The notes under the pieces: model-generated
What the model saw: only the letters and a program-made list of their open reading frames with translations
Databases searched by the model: none
What the model was told of the DNA's origin: nothing
Program-made: the position numbers and the translations under genes
In this document: positions 24,976-34,388 of the stretch, piece by piece
Numbering within the stretch: position 1 is the stretch's first letter
Layout: each line of letters starts with the position of its first letter
Assembly: GCA_947473045.1 (NCBI GenBank)
Contig: CANJCO010000042.1
Location: 1 to 43,834 of the forward strand
DNA: 43,834 nucleotides
Direction of reading: 5' to 3'
Origin: Myxococcales bacterium
GTDB taxonomy: Bacteria > Myxococcota_A > Polyangia > Polyangiales > Polyangiaceae

Positions 24976-26790
24976 TCACAGGTACGGCTCTCCTTTCTGG
25001 ACGAGATTCATGACAATGAAATCCAGGAGGTACGATGGGAGGTAGCCGGTCGCGCGGTGCTCGCCGATGACCTTGCCGCCCGGGCCGGTCCCGGTGCGGA
25101 CGAACTCGAAAATCGGTCGAAGCTCGATCTCGCCCGTCTCGTCGATGCCGACAACTTCGCTGATCGCCGTGACCTTGCGCGAACCGTCCGACAGGCGCGA
25201 CTGCTGCACGATGACGTGAACGCTCGACGCGATCTGTTCGCGGATCGCCCGCACGGGCAAGTCGACGCCCGCCATGAGCACGAGCGTCTCGAGTCGGCTG
25301 ATGGCCTCGAGCGGCGAGTTGGCGTGCGTCGTCGTGAGCGACCCGTCGTGACCGGTGTTCATCGCCTGGAGCATGTCGAGGGCTTCGCCGCCTCGGCACT
25401 CGCCGACCACGATGCGATCCGGGCGCATGCGCAGGGCGTTCTTCACGAGGTCGCGGATGGTGTACTCGCCGCGGCCCTCGAGGTTGGCGGGCCGCGTTTC
25501 GAGCGAGACGACGTGCGGCTGTTTCAGCTGCAACTCTGCAGCGTCTTCGATGGTGACCACGCGCTCGTCGGCCGGAATGGCTCCGGAGAGGCAGTTGAGC
25601 AGGGTGGTCTTTCCGGAGCCAGTGCCGCCGGAAATGACGATGTTCTTCTTGGCGATGACGCTGCGGACGAGGAAGCGCGCCATGCGTTCGGTCAGCGCCG
25701 CGTAGCTCACGAGGTTGTCGAGCTGCAGGGGAGTCCGCGCGAATTTGCGAATCGTGATGCACGAGCCGCGCAGCGCGATCGGACGGATAACGGCGTTGAC
25801 GCGCGAGCCGTCTTTGAGGCGCGCGTCGACGAGCGGCGATGACTCGTCGATGCGGCGACCGAGGGGGGTGACGATGCGCTCGATGACGCCGCGCACGCGC
25901 TCGTCGTCGGTGAAGGTGACCTCGGAAAGCGTGAGCTTTCCCCGCTGCTCGATGTAAATCGTCTGGGGATCGACGACCATGATTTCGGTGATGGTCGGGT
26001 CCGAGAGAAAGTGCTCGAGTGGTCCGAGCCCAAGCGCCTCGTCGGCGAGCTCCCCGATGAGTTTGTCGCGATCGATCTCGGGGGGCACTTTGCCGACGCC
26101 GTCGAGGTTCTGAACGATGCGCCGCAGCGCGCCCAGCACCTTCGGGCGCATCGAAGCCTCTTCGAGCTTCGCAGTGTCGATGGTCGCCAGATCGAGGTGC
26201 TCGAGGAGAAACTTGTGAATCTCGCGCCGCAGCGCCACGTCGCGTGCCCGGTTCTTGCGCTTGACGTCGGCTGCGCCCAGCGCCGCGCTCGCCTGCTGCT
26301 CCGTCGACAGCGCCGGCTTGGGCTTGGTGCCGGTAGGCTCGACGACCGTGGGCCTCGGCGGCGGGGGCTTGAGGGGAGGCAGCGCGGACTGCGAGCGCGC
26401 GGCGGGCGGAGGCGCGGCAGCGGGGGCGGGTCGCCACGCGGCATTGTCGGTGGTCGCCAGGGAGGGAGCCATCGCGATCGGCGCCGACGCGACCTCTGCG
26501 GGCATCATGTAGACTGTGAAGTTCCCAACGACGATCGCGGTGCCGAAGGGAACTTCGAGCGACTCCCGTCGCAGGAGCGTCTCGCCGGCGAGCGTGCCGT
26601 TGGTCGAAACGTCCTCGACCCGCAGCGAGCTGGGACCGACGTGCACGACAGCGTGCTGACGCGAGACCATGTCGCTGTCGAGGCGCAGCACACAGTTGGG
26701 ATGCCGCCCGATGGAGATGGGTCCGGTGGGCTGGAATGTCTCCCGCCGCTCCTGCCCATCGTCGGATCGAACGACGACCTGAACGTTCAC
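24976..26790 (-). CDS. FHA-domain fused CpaF/TadA secretion ATPase
   Basis: A 604-residue ATPase with a canonical N-terminal FHA domain: GRHP (G28, R29), SRQH (S43-H46) and STNGT (N64, G65) are all intact, so phosphothreonine binding is likely. A Pro/Ala-rich linker (about 120-170) precedes a CpaF/TadA domain: [20 protein letters not shown]-like start, [20 protein letters not shown], Walker [12 protein letters not shown] (about 386-396), IEDAAELQL, Walker [20 protein letters not shown] and His box [15 protein letters not shown]. It would power assembly at the TadB/TadC platform. The start is GTG at 26788-26790. Fusing FHA to the ATPase suggests that Ser/Thr kinase signalling gates the machine. 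It lies 10 nt behind the secretin gene. Confidence 0.95.
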   Translation of the reverse strand: MNVQVVVRSDDGQERRETFQPTGPISIGRHPNCVLRLDSDMVSRQHAVVHVGPSSLRVEDVSTNGTLAGETLLRRESLEVPFGTAIVVGNFTVYMMPAEVASAPIAMAPSLATTDNAAWRPAPAAAPPPAARSQSALPPLKPPPPRPTVVEPTGTKPKPALSTEQQASAALGAADVKRKNRARDVALRREIHKFLLEHLDLATIDTAKLEEASMRPKVLGALRRIVQNLDGVGKVPPEIDRDKLIGELADEALGLGPLEHFLSDPTITEIMVVDPQTIYIEQRGKLTLSEVTFTDDERVRGVIERIVTPLGRRIDESSPLVDARLKDGSRVNAVIRPIALRGSCITIRKFARTPLQLDNLVSYAALTERMARFLVRSVIAKKNIVISGGTGSGKTTLLNCLSGAIPADERVVTIEDAAELQLKQPHVVSLETRPANLEGRGEYTIRDLVKNALRMRPDRIVVGECRGGEALDMLQAMNTGHDGSLTTTHANSPLEAISRLETLVLMAGVDLPVRAIREQIASSVHVIVQQSRLSDGSRKVTAISEVVGIDETGEIELRPIFEFVRTGTGPGGKVIGEHRATGYLPSYLLDFIVMNLVQKGEPYL

Positions 26791-26800
26791 GTGCTGGCTC

Positions 26801-28132
26801 TTACTTCGCTGCCGGGGGCGTGCGGTCGAAGGTATTGAGACTGTCGATCTCGCCCGAGAAATCTTTGTACTGCGACACCGCGCTCTTGATCATCTCGAGG
26901 GACGACTTCGGAACGGTCTCGACGACGCTCGGGATGATGAACATCGCGTTCTCGACCTCGGTCTCTTTGTTGCCGTGGCTGCCGAACAGCACGCCGAGCA
27001 CCGGAATTTGGCTTAGCAGCGGCAGGCCGTTTACGTCGTGCTGACGATTCGACGTCTTCATGCCCGAAAGAATGAGCGCCTGCCCGAGCTTGAGGTTCAC
27101 GAGCGTCTCGAGGTGACTGATGTCGCGCCCGGGAAGATCGCCGCTCGCGGTGGTCTGCGGCGGCGTGAGATCGCTCACGTCGCCCGAGAGCTTGATTTCG
27201 ATCTCGCGCGTTTGCGAGTCGAAGCGGGGAAGCACTGCGATGTTGGTGCCGAACAGGATCTTCTGCACGCCGCTCGTCGAGTTGAGCGCAAACTGCCGGA
27301 AGTTGACCTCTCCGCCGCTGTTGAAGATCGCTTCGCTGCCGTTCGAAGTGATGATCGACGACTGCTTGAGCACCTTCGCCCAGCCGTTGCGCGCCGCGAT
27401 ATCGAGCCGCGGCAAGGGCTGGTTCTGGATGGTGGCCTGCGCCGTGGTGACCGTGCGGCTGAGCAGGTCGTAGGTCATTGCATTCTGCACGAAAGTGTCG
27501 CCGCCAAGCGCCGCCGGATAGCCGATACCGACCGCGTAGCTCGAGCTCTTGTCGTACTGGACGAAGAAGAAATCGACCCGCACGAGGATCTTGCGATCGC
27601 CGGCTCCGGAGCCCACGCCCACAAGGTTTTCGACCTGGCCGGGGTAGAGCAGCGAGATCTGCTGAAGGCGCTTGAGCTGCGACTCGGTGGTGACTCCGCC
27701 TTCGAGAAAGAACCGCCCGCCGACCCGCCGAATGCGAACGCCGGTCTCCCCTTCGAGCAGCTGCTGCAGCTCGTGGTAGACGACCTCCGGAGGCTTGGTG
27801 CTCACGTTGATGACCCACGTCGACTGGGAGTTGTCGTCCTTGATCAGCACGAGCGTCGTGGAGCCGGCCTTGCGTCCGGTCACGAGAAACTGTCCGGTCG
27901 CGTCGGAGTAGCGGACGTCGATGATGGTCGCGTCGCCCGGCAGGTAGTTCTTGATGCCTTTGCCCGGAATGCTCTTGGTCTCGTTGATGGCGAGGCCCAG
28001 CTCGTCGGTGGCCTTGGTCTCGGCGTGCGCGACGCCCAAACTGCCAGTCAGCGTGCCGGTCGATGCTGCGGCGGCGACCGCGACGAGGAGCACCGTGCGG
28101 GACAGCCGGCGAATCATGCGGGTCGAAATCAT
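26801..28132 (-). CDS. cpaC: Tad/Flp secretin CpaC (RcpA)
   Basis: A 443-residue outer-membrane secretin. Signal peptide TVLLVAVAAAASTGTLTGSLGVAHA. The N-terminal part has the pilus-assembly BON/N-domain features (INETKSIPGKGIKNYLPGDATIIDVRYSDATGQFLVTGRKAGSTTLVLI; EGETGVRIRRVGGRFFLEGGVTTESQLKRLQQI). The secretin domain follows: VRVDFFFVQYDKSSSYAVGIGYPAALGG, PRFDSQTREIEIKLSGDVSDLTPP, DISHLETLVNLKLGQALILSGMKTSNRQHDVNGLPLLSQIPVLGVLFGS and EVENAMFIIPSVVE, all diagnostic. It overlaps the cpaB stop by ATGA. It provides the outer-membrane channel of this machine. Confidence 0.96.
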   Translation of the reverse strand: MISTRMIRRLSRTVLLVAVAAAASTGTLTGSLGVAHAETKATDELGLAINETKSIPGKGIKNYLPGDATIIDVRYSDATGQFLVTGRKAGSTTLVLIKDDNSQSTWVINVSTKPPEVVYHELQQLLEGETGVRIRRVGGRFFLEGGVTTESQLKRLQQISLLYPGQVENLVGVGSGAGDRKILVRVDFFFVQYDKSSSYAVGIGYPAALGGDTFVQNAMTYDLLSRTVTTAQATIQNQPLPRLDIAARNGWAKVLKQSSIITSNGSEAIFNSGGEVNFRQFALNSTSGVQKILFGTNIAVLPRFDSQTREIEIKLSGDVSDLTPPQTTASGDLPGRDISHLETLVNLKLGQALILSGMKTSNRQHDVNGLPLLSQIPVLGVLFGSHGNKETEVENAMFIIPSVVETVPKSSLEMIKSAVSQYKDFSGEIDSLNTFDRTPPAAK

Positions 28133-28914
28133 CGGTAACCTCCGACCACTTCAGGACGGCTCGGCGCGACTTGAATCGTGGTCTTCACGTCGGGGTTGAA
28201 AATGCTCGACGAGACCCGCGGCGGGTTGTTGAGCAGGGTGTTGTCGTCGGGGCTGCGAAGGGCCACCGACAGCGCGCCTTTTTCGGCGGCGACGGCGACC
28301 GTCTGGGCCTCGGACAGCGTGAGGCTGATCGTGAGCACAGACTCCTGAAGCTTGCGGTCCTTCGCCACCAGATCGGCGGCCTCGGGCGAGGTGTCGTAGT
28401 TCGAAGCCAGCACGAGCACCTTCTGCAGCACGACGAGGGCGCTGCGCATTTCCTGGTCGCGATCTTTTTCGCCGAGTGTGACGATTACATCGACGTAGTC
28501 GCCCGGCTTGACCATGCCCGCCGAAGAGTCCTCGCGCCGCGTGCGAATCGACACGCCGCGATGGCCGGGAAGGATCAGCGTCGACAGGTCGCGACGCTCT
28601 TCGTTGGCGGTCGCGAGATCGGTCCACATCAGGGTTTGTCCTGCCTGAACGGTCGTGCCGAGGCGCAGTCCGATGACCTTCTGGCGCTCGGCCTCACGAA
28701 CGGCGCGCGGCTCGAGGTAGGCCTGAGGCACTTCGCGCGTCGACAGCTGGTCTTCGGCGATCGGCTTGCCGCGCTCCATCGGCTTCACGGCGACGAGGAG
28801 CTTGACCTTGTCTCCGCCCGACGCCTCGCGCTCGAAGCGCTTGAGGTAAAGCATCAGCATCAGCACGCCGAGCAGAGACATTCCAAGGGCAATGAACAGG
28901 GCGCGGCGATCCAT
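28129..28914 (-). CDS. cpaB: Flp pilus assembly protein CpaB (RcpC)
   Basis: A 261-residue periplasmic protein anchored by an N-terminal helix (ALFIALGMSLLGVLMLMLYL). It has a SAF domain (VKLLVAVKPMERGKPIAEDQLSTREVPQAYLEPRAV) and an RcpC-type domain (GHRGVSIRTRREDSSAGMVKPGDYVDVIVTL, SVLTISLTLSEAQTVAVAAEKGALSVALRSP). These proteins link the secretin to the inner membrane and may contact peptidoglycan. The ATG at 28912-28914 starts MDRRALFIAL; the longer open frame upstream is the wrong frame of the preceding lipoprotein gene. Its stop overlaps cpaC. Confidence 0.94.
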   Translation of the reverse strand: MDRRALFIALGMSLLGVLMLMLYLKRFEREASGGDKVKLLVAVKPMERGKPIAEDQLSTREVPQAYLEPRAVREAERQKVIGLRLGTTVQAGQTLMWTDLATANEERRDLSTLILPGHRGVSIRTRREDSSAGMVKPGDYVDVIVTLGEKDRDQEMRSALVVLQKVLVLASNYDTSPEAADLVAKDRKLQESVLTISLTLSEAQTVAVAAEKGALSVALRSPDDNTLLNNPPRVSSSIFNPDVKTTIQVAPSRPEVVGGYR

Positions 28915-28964
28915 CACGCCCAACGTTATCTGCCTTCGCCGCGTTTGGGAACAGCGGCGCGGCG

Positions 28965-29639
28965 TCAGTGCAGCGGCTGCGGACCGAGCGGACGCGGGCC
29001 CTGCCTGCGCACCGTGACCACCACTTGCTTTTGCAGCTCGAAGCGCTGCATCAGCGGATAAATTTCGTCGTGATCGCCGACGAGCACCGCCAGCTGCGGG
29101 CTCTGCGGTCGCAGGCGCTCGAAAGATTTGTCGCTCGTGTCGAGCGTGAACTGGAGCGTCTCTCCAGGCTTTCCGGTGACATAAAATGAAGCGGCGCCCG
29201 ACGTATCGGTGCGCGCGATTTCGCGACCGAAATAAATCACGGGGACATTGACGGCGTTGTCGGTGCGAAGGGACACGACGACTTTGCGCTTGGTCGCCGC
29301 GCACCGCACCGTCTCGCCCAGAATCTTGTCGTCGGCCAGCTTGCTCAGGCGCACGCTGATCGGGCGCGTCGGAGACAGGTAGTCCTCGGGACATTTCACG
29401 TACAGGTCGATCGTCTCGCCCTCGGCGCCCTTGAACGCCAAAAGGGCTTTGCCCGCAGCGTCGCTCCTCGCGATCTCCTTGCCCCCGCGCGAGATCACGG
29501 CGCCGGACATCGCCACGCCCGGATCGCTCTCCACGGTCACGGCGAACTTGAAATCCGGCGGCGGCGTGGCCTGCATCGAGCTGCAGCCCGCGGCGCTGAC
29601 TGCGGCGAATACAGGCGCGAGCATGAACGAAACACGCAT
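28965..29639 (-). CDS. Lipoprotein with repeated beta-sandwich segments, first gene of Tad-like locus
   Basis: A 224-residue lipoprotein (MRVSFMLAPVFAAVSAAGCSS, lipobox AAGC). The mature part holds two related segments of the type GKEIARSDAAGKALLAFKGAEGETIDLYVKCP and GREIARTDTSGAASFYVTGKPGETLQFTLD, an internal repeat like the Ig-like or carboxypeptidase-regulatory sandwich (PEGA-like) that modifies extracellular proteins. The C-tail is basic (RRQGPRPLGPQ). The upstream minus-strand sequence has a TTGGAC, 17-nt, TAGCCT arrangement that could be a weak sigma-70 promoter. It lies 50 nt before cpaB, so it is probably co-transcribed and may decorate the machine at the outer membrane. The family is not identified beyond the fold impression. 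Confidence 0.8.
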   Translation of the reverse strand: MRVSFMLAPVFAAVSAAGCSSMQATPPPDFKFAVTVESDPGVAMSGAVISRGGKEIARSDAAGKALLAFKGAEGETIDLYVKCPEDYLSPTRPISVRLSKLADDKILGETVRCAATKRKVVVSLRTDNAVNVPVIYFGREIARTDTSGAASFYVTGKPGETLQFTLDTSDKSFERLRPQSPQLAVLVGDHDEIYPLMQRFELQKQVVVTVRRQGPRPLGPQPLH

Positions 29640-29713
29640 AGACCGACAGGCTAACATCCCTCACCGGCTCGTCCAACCCGGCCACGTGATAGCGTCGCCG
29701 GCGCGTGACAGCG

Positions 29714-30874
29714 ATGGCCTTTCGACTTGCGCGCAGGGTTGCGCCCGCCGAGTGGGTGCTGATCGCGTTCACCTGCTACGCGGCGGCGCGCATGCTCGGA
29801 TCCGGCACCGTCGCCTTTACGGCAGCGGCCTTCCCCCGACAGGACGTCGCCATCACGCTGCTGGCGATTCTCACCGCTCGCCTCGGCGCGGAGTTTCGCA
29901 GCGAGCCATGGATCGACGCGGCGGCGCAGCGGCGTCACTGGATCGCGCTGCCGCTCTTCTTCGCGCCGGCGATCGTCATCGTCGCGGCGCGGCGTCACCT
30001 CGCCGAGTTCGACGTTGAGGCCGCGCGGCTCGCGTCGATGATCGATCGGGGGCGAAACTACGCCGACGCGCTGGCCTTCGCGAGCGTACCTCCGCTGTTT
30101 TTCTGGCTGTTTTCGGGGCTCCACGACAAGCGGCGCGCACTTGGAGAGGCGGGCAGCGTCTTTGTCGCGCTCGCGCGTTACGCCCTGCGCGCCGGTCGCG
30201 CGTGGTTTGCTCCGATGCTGCTGGTCTACGCCTATGTGCTGATGGCCCCGGTGCTCGAACGGCCGCTCGTCGGCGATCAGGACGCTCGCCTCGCAGCGAT
30301 CGACCGCGCGCTGTTTTTCGGCCACAACCCGAACCTGCTGTGCGACGCGATCGCGCGGCCGTGGCTCTCGGAGTGGCTCGCGGGGGCCTACGTGTTTTAT
30401 GCGCCGCTCTTTCCGCTCGCGCTCGGGGTGGCGTACGTGAAAGACCCGGCGCGATTTCGCGAGCTGGCCTTCGCCACGACGTTCGCGCTGGCGGCGGGCT
30501 ACGCCTGCTACACGATTGTTCCTGCGCAGGGGCCCCTGTTTACGATGCGCTTCGAGCACGATCTCGACCTGTATTATCTCCGCGAAGTGAAGCTCGCCTT
30601 GATGGACAGGCTGCGCGTTGCCCGGGACTGCTTCCCGAGCCTGCACACCTGCGTGTCGCTGGTGCTGTTTCGCGGGATCGCGCGCTCGTCGCCGAAGCTC
30701 GCGTGGGCGCTCGCGCCGCTGGTGCTGTCGATCCCGATCGCGTGCGTGTATCTGCGCTATCATTACGTGGTCGACGTGCTGGCGGGGGTGGCCCTGTTTG
30801 GATTGACCACGTGGCTCACTTCGCGCATCTTCCGCCTTCGGGGCGAGACAGCGCCCGCCGCAGGCCCACCTTGA
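29714..30874 (+). CDS. PAP2_3 superfamily membrane enzyme (IPC-synthase / sphingomyelin-synthase-like)
   Basis: A 386-residue polytopic membrane protein. The C-terminal half carries the lipid phosphatase/phosphotransferase signatures: CFPSLHTCVSLVLF (PSxH motif) and VYLRYHYVVDVLAGVALF (RYHxxxD motif), with VPAQGPLFTMRF ahead. This arrangement matches PAP2_3, the branch including fungal AUR1 inositol-phosphorylceramide synthase and related phosphotransferases. It therefore probably transfers a phospho-headgroup to a lipid or removes a phosphate; the substrate is unproven. The ATG at 29714 is used; a GTG three codons earlier (29705) is an alternative. Its stop overlaps the next gene by TTGA. 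It is divergent from the Tad-like locus. Confidence 0.86.
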   Translation: MAFRLARRVAPAEWVLIAFTCYAAARMLGSGTVAFTAAAFPRQDVAITLLAILTARLGAEFRSEPWIDAAAQRRHWIALPLFFAPAIVIVAARRHLAEFDVEAARLASMIDRGRNYADALAFASVPPLFFWLFSGLHDKRRALGEAGSVFVALARYALRAGRAWFAPMLLVYAYVLMAPVLERPLVGDQDARLAAIDRALFFGHNPNLLCDAIARPWLSEWLAGAYVFYAPLFPLALGVAYVKDPARFRELAFATTFALAAGYACYTIVPAQGPLFTMRFEHDLDLYYLREVKLALMDRLRVARDCFPSLHTCVSLVLFRGIARSSPKLAWALAPLVLSIPIACVYLRYHYVVDVLAGVALFGLTTWLTSRIFRLRGETAPAAGPP

Positions 30875-31695
30875 ACCGCACGGTCGTCGCACTCTCCCTC
30901 GCCGCTGGCGCTCAGCTTTGTGCGCTTTCCGCGAGAGCCGAAGGCAGCGACGTGGAGGCAGGTGCCGACGTGGCGAGGCCCGCGTCGGTGGCGCCCGAGC
31001 CCCAGGCGCGCAGGCCTTGGCTCTACGCCGATGACGCCACGATCCCGGCTCCTTTGCGGGCTGTTTTCGTCTCGCGCGTGACGTTCGCGTCCGGCGCCGA
31101 GCGCAGCGTGACGCGGCCGTTCGCATCGAACGCAGCCGCGCCGGGGGGCCTGGCCGAAGTGGGCGGCGAGGTCGGTCTGCTGCCCACGCTCTCGCTGGGC
31201 GCCGCAGGCATCGTGGGCTTCGGCGACGGCCTCGCGGGCGGCATGGTCGGAGGGCTTCGCTTCGCGCCCTTCGCCCGCTCTCCGTCATCGTTTCGGCTCG
31301 TGCTCGAGGGAGGCTATCTGCGCGATCGCAGCTCCGAAAACGGCGCGTACGCGAAGGTCGCCGCGAGCTTCGATTATCAGCGCCTGCGGCTCGCCTCCGC
31401 CGCGCACGGCGAGCACGTTTTCGCGAAGGGCCGCGACGGCGTCGACTTGCTCGTCACGCTGGGCGCGAGCCTTCGCGTGGCCGGGCCGCTGCGCCTCGGC
31501 GTCGAATACGTGGGGCAGGATCTCGAAGAAATCGACGGTGACGAGGCCGAGGGCGGCGCGCGGCATTTCCTCGGACCGACGCTCGCCGTAGACCTGCTCG
31601 ATCACCGGCTCATGCTCGCGGGCGGTCCCGCGGCGGGCCTTTCTGAACACTCACCGCGCGCGGTCGGTCGCCTGTCGATCGCCTACGCTTTCTGA
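30871..31695 (+). CDS. Predicted outer-membrane beta-barrel protein (TTG start)
   Basis: A 274-residue exported protein. The start is a TTG at 30871 overlapping the upstream TGA; it gives a good signal peptide (NRTVVALSLAAGAQLCALSARAEG), and no ATG or GTG fits better. The mature protein alternates Gly-rich amphipathic strands (LGAAGIVGFGDGLAGGMVGGLRFAPF, FRLVLEGGYLRDRSSENGAYAKVAASFDYQRLRLA, LRLGVEYVGQDLEEI) and ends in AVGRLSIAYAF, with a C-terminal Phe as in beta-barrel proteins recognised by BamA. The function is unknown. Coupling to the PAP2_3 enzyme suggests a shared envelope-lipid role, which is an inference. Confidence 0.82.
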   Translation: MNRTVVALSLAAGAQLCALSARAEGSDVEAGADVARPASVAPEPQARRPWLYADDATIPAPLRAVFVSRVTFASGAERSVTRPFASNAAAPGGLAEVGGEVGLLPTLSLGAAGIVGFGDGLAGGMVGGLRFAPFARSPSSFRLVLEGGYLRDRSSENGAYAKVAASFDYQRLRLASAAHGEHVFAKGRDGVDLLVTLGASLRVAGPLRLGVEYVGQDLEEIDGDEAEGGARHFLGPTLAVDLLDHRLMLAGGPAAGLSEHSPRAVGRLSIAYAF

Positions 31696-31708
31696 TCGGC
31701 CCGACCCC

Positions 31709-31870
31709 TTGGACTTCAAGCTCACGCGCACCGAAATTGGCGTCGTCATCGCGATGTTCGTCGTGATCATCACCATCAACGCGTGGTGGCGCGTACGGGC
31801 CATGGGCGCGGGCGAGCAGCGTCGGCAGCAAGCCGAGATGGCGGCCAGGCTCGACGCCGGCGCGGATTGA
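31709..31870 (+). CDS. Small single-TM membrane protein (53 aa)
   Basis: This short open frame begins at a TTG 13 nt after the barrel-protein stop. It encodes DFKLTRTEIGVVIAMF and a clear hydrophobic helix (IGVVIAMFVVIITINAWW), followed by a charged amphipathic tail (RVRAMGAGEQRRQQAEMAARL) and a TGA. Composition and codon use look like a real protein and it fills the gap before the convergent kamA gene. No ribosome binding site is evident, and an internal ATG at the helix would be too short to fold the same way. A small membrane regulator or subunit is possible; the function is unknown. Confidence 0.5.
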   Translation: MDFKLTRTEIGVVIAMFVVIITINAWWRVRAMGAGEQRRQQAEMAARLDAGAD

Positions 31871-31889
31871 ACCCCGCGCCGCTCGCCGC

Positions 31890-33275
<1,386 letters not shown>

Positions 33276-33335
33276 GGGACCCGCTTTTCCCACGCGCGGA
33301 CGCGCCTTGCAACGTCGCCCTCTGCACGCACCGCG

Positions 33336-34388
33336 TCAGTGGCGGTCGCGGGCCGCCTGTGCGAGCCGCCGCACCATCGCGGCGAGATCGATCGGCTCGA
33401 CTGCGCGGGCCGCGCCGCCCATCGAGAGAATCCATCGCGCCATCGCGCCGAGCTCGCCCACGGGCAGCGACAGCCGCATGCGACCGTCGGCCGCGTTGGC
33501 GATCCGCTGGGCGGGATGCAGCTTTCGCGCGCGCAGGCTGGGCGCGAGGCTTGCGTCGATTTCGATGATGGCGCGCCGCGGATCGGGAGACGCGAGCACG
33601 CCGCACAGCGGGTGCAAGTGCGCTCCGGCGTCGAAGCCGTCAGGCACAGCGAAGCGCGCACGCAAGAGGGTCGTCGACTCGATCCGCTCGAGCTCGAGCA
33701 CGCGCACCCCCGCCGCGCTCGGGTCTTCTTCGCGCGCCAGCACGCGGATCTCCCCGCGATCGACCACGATCGCGAGTGCCTGAATCGTCTTGATTTGGGG
33801 GCGATCGGCGCCCGCAGGCCGGTAGGTCACGCTGATTTCGCGCAGCTCCGCGACGGCGCGAAACAAGTCGTCGAGCTCGCCGCTCCGAGCGCTGTACCCT
33901 CGCGCCGGCGGCTGCGTGAACACGAGCCGTTTGCCGAAACTCTCGGGGCTGCGCACGTCCATGCCCTGCTTCGACTTGAGCGGCCGAGCCGCCAGCAGCA
34001 GCAGATCGCGCAGCGCGAGCTCCACCTCGTCGAACACAGCCGAGCCGCGCATCGGCTCGAACGTCGCGCGCGCGGCGTGGAGCAGGTAGGCCTGCGTGCG
34101 TCGCAGCGGTATGGCGCGCCCCTTTTCGCCGGGAGCCACGCGCCAGACTTGCGGGCCGCCCGGGCGCACGCGCACTGACTCGAGCGTCAGCTCTTCGCGG
34201 AGCTCCTCGAGGTACCGCCGGACCGAGCGCGTGCTGACGCGCAGGGCTCCCGCGAGCTCTTCGATGGTGACGCCGGTGGGGCGCTCCTCGAGCAGCTCGC
34301 GCATGCCTTCGAGTCGCCGAAACTGGGTGAACGCACCCGTCGGCCGCCCGGCCTGCGCGGCGCGCTTCGGGATGCGTAGCTTGCTCAC
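33336..34388 (-). CDS. WYL-domain transcriptional regulator
   Basis: A 350-residue DNA-binding regulator. The N-terminal winged helix-turn-helix is RLEGMRELLEERPTGVTIEELAGALRVSTRSVRRYLEELREE (about 25-65). The C-terminal WYL region contains ISVTYRPAGADRPQIKTIQALAIVVDRGEIRVLARE (about 200-235) and the WCX-like tail with GELGAMARWILSMGGAARAVEP. WYL domains bind nucleic acid or nucleotide ligands and often control defence or stress genes. The start is GTG at 34386-34388, which overlaps the stop of the cytochrome gene (GTGA); the long open frame upstream is the wrong frame of that gene. Coupling to a haem protein is unusual. Targets are unknown. Confidence 0.9.
   Translation of the reverse strand: MSKLRIPKRAAQAGRPTGAFTQFRRLEGMRELLEERPTGVTIEELAGALRVSTRSVRRYLEELREELTLESVRVRPGGPQVWRVAPGEKGRAIPLRRTQAYLLHAARATFEPMRGSAVFDEVELALRDLLLLAARPLKSKQGMDVRSPESFGKRLVFTQPPARGYSARSGELDDLFRAVAELREISVTYRPAGADRPQIKTIQALAIVVDRGEIRVLAREEDPSAAGVRVLELERIESTTLLRARFAVPDGFDAGAHLHPLCGVLASPDPRRAIIEIDASLAPSLRARKLHPAQRIANAADGRMRLSLPVGELGAMARWILSMGGAARAVEPIDLAAMVRRLAQAARDRH

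Noticed and set aside
24938-26437. A 499-codon open frame on the minus strand
   Set aside because: Wrong frame within the FHA-fused ATPase gene; Arg/His-rich product without domains.
28129-29639. Flp pilin or prepilin peptidase hidden near the Tad-like locus
   Set aside because: I looked for a short hydrophobic GxxxxE-type pilin and for a CpaA-like peptidase on both strands around the locus and found none; gaps between genes are too small.
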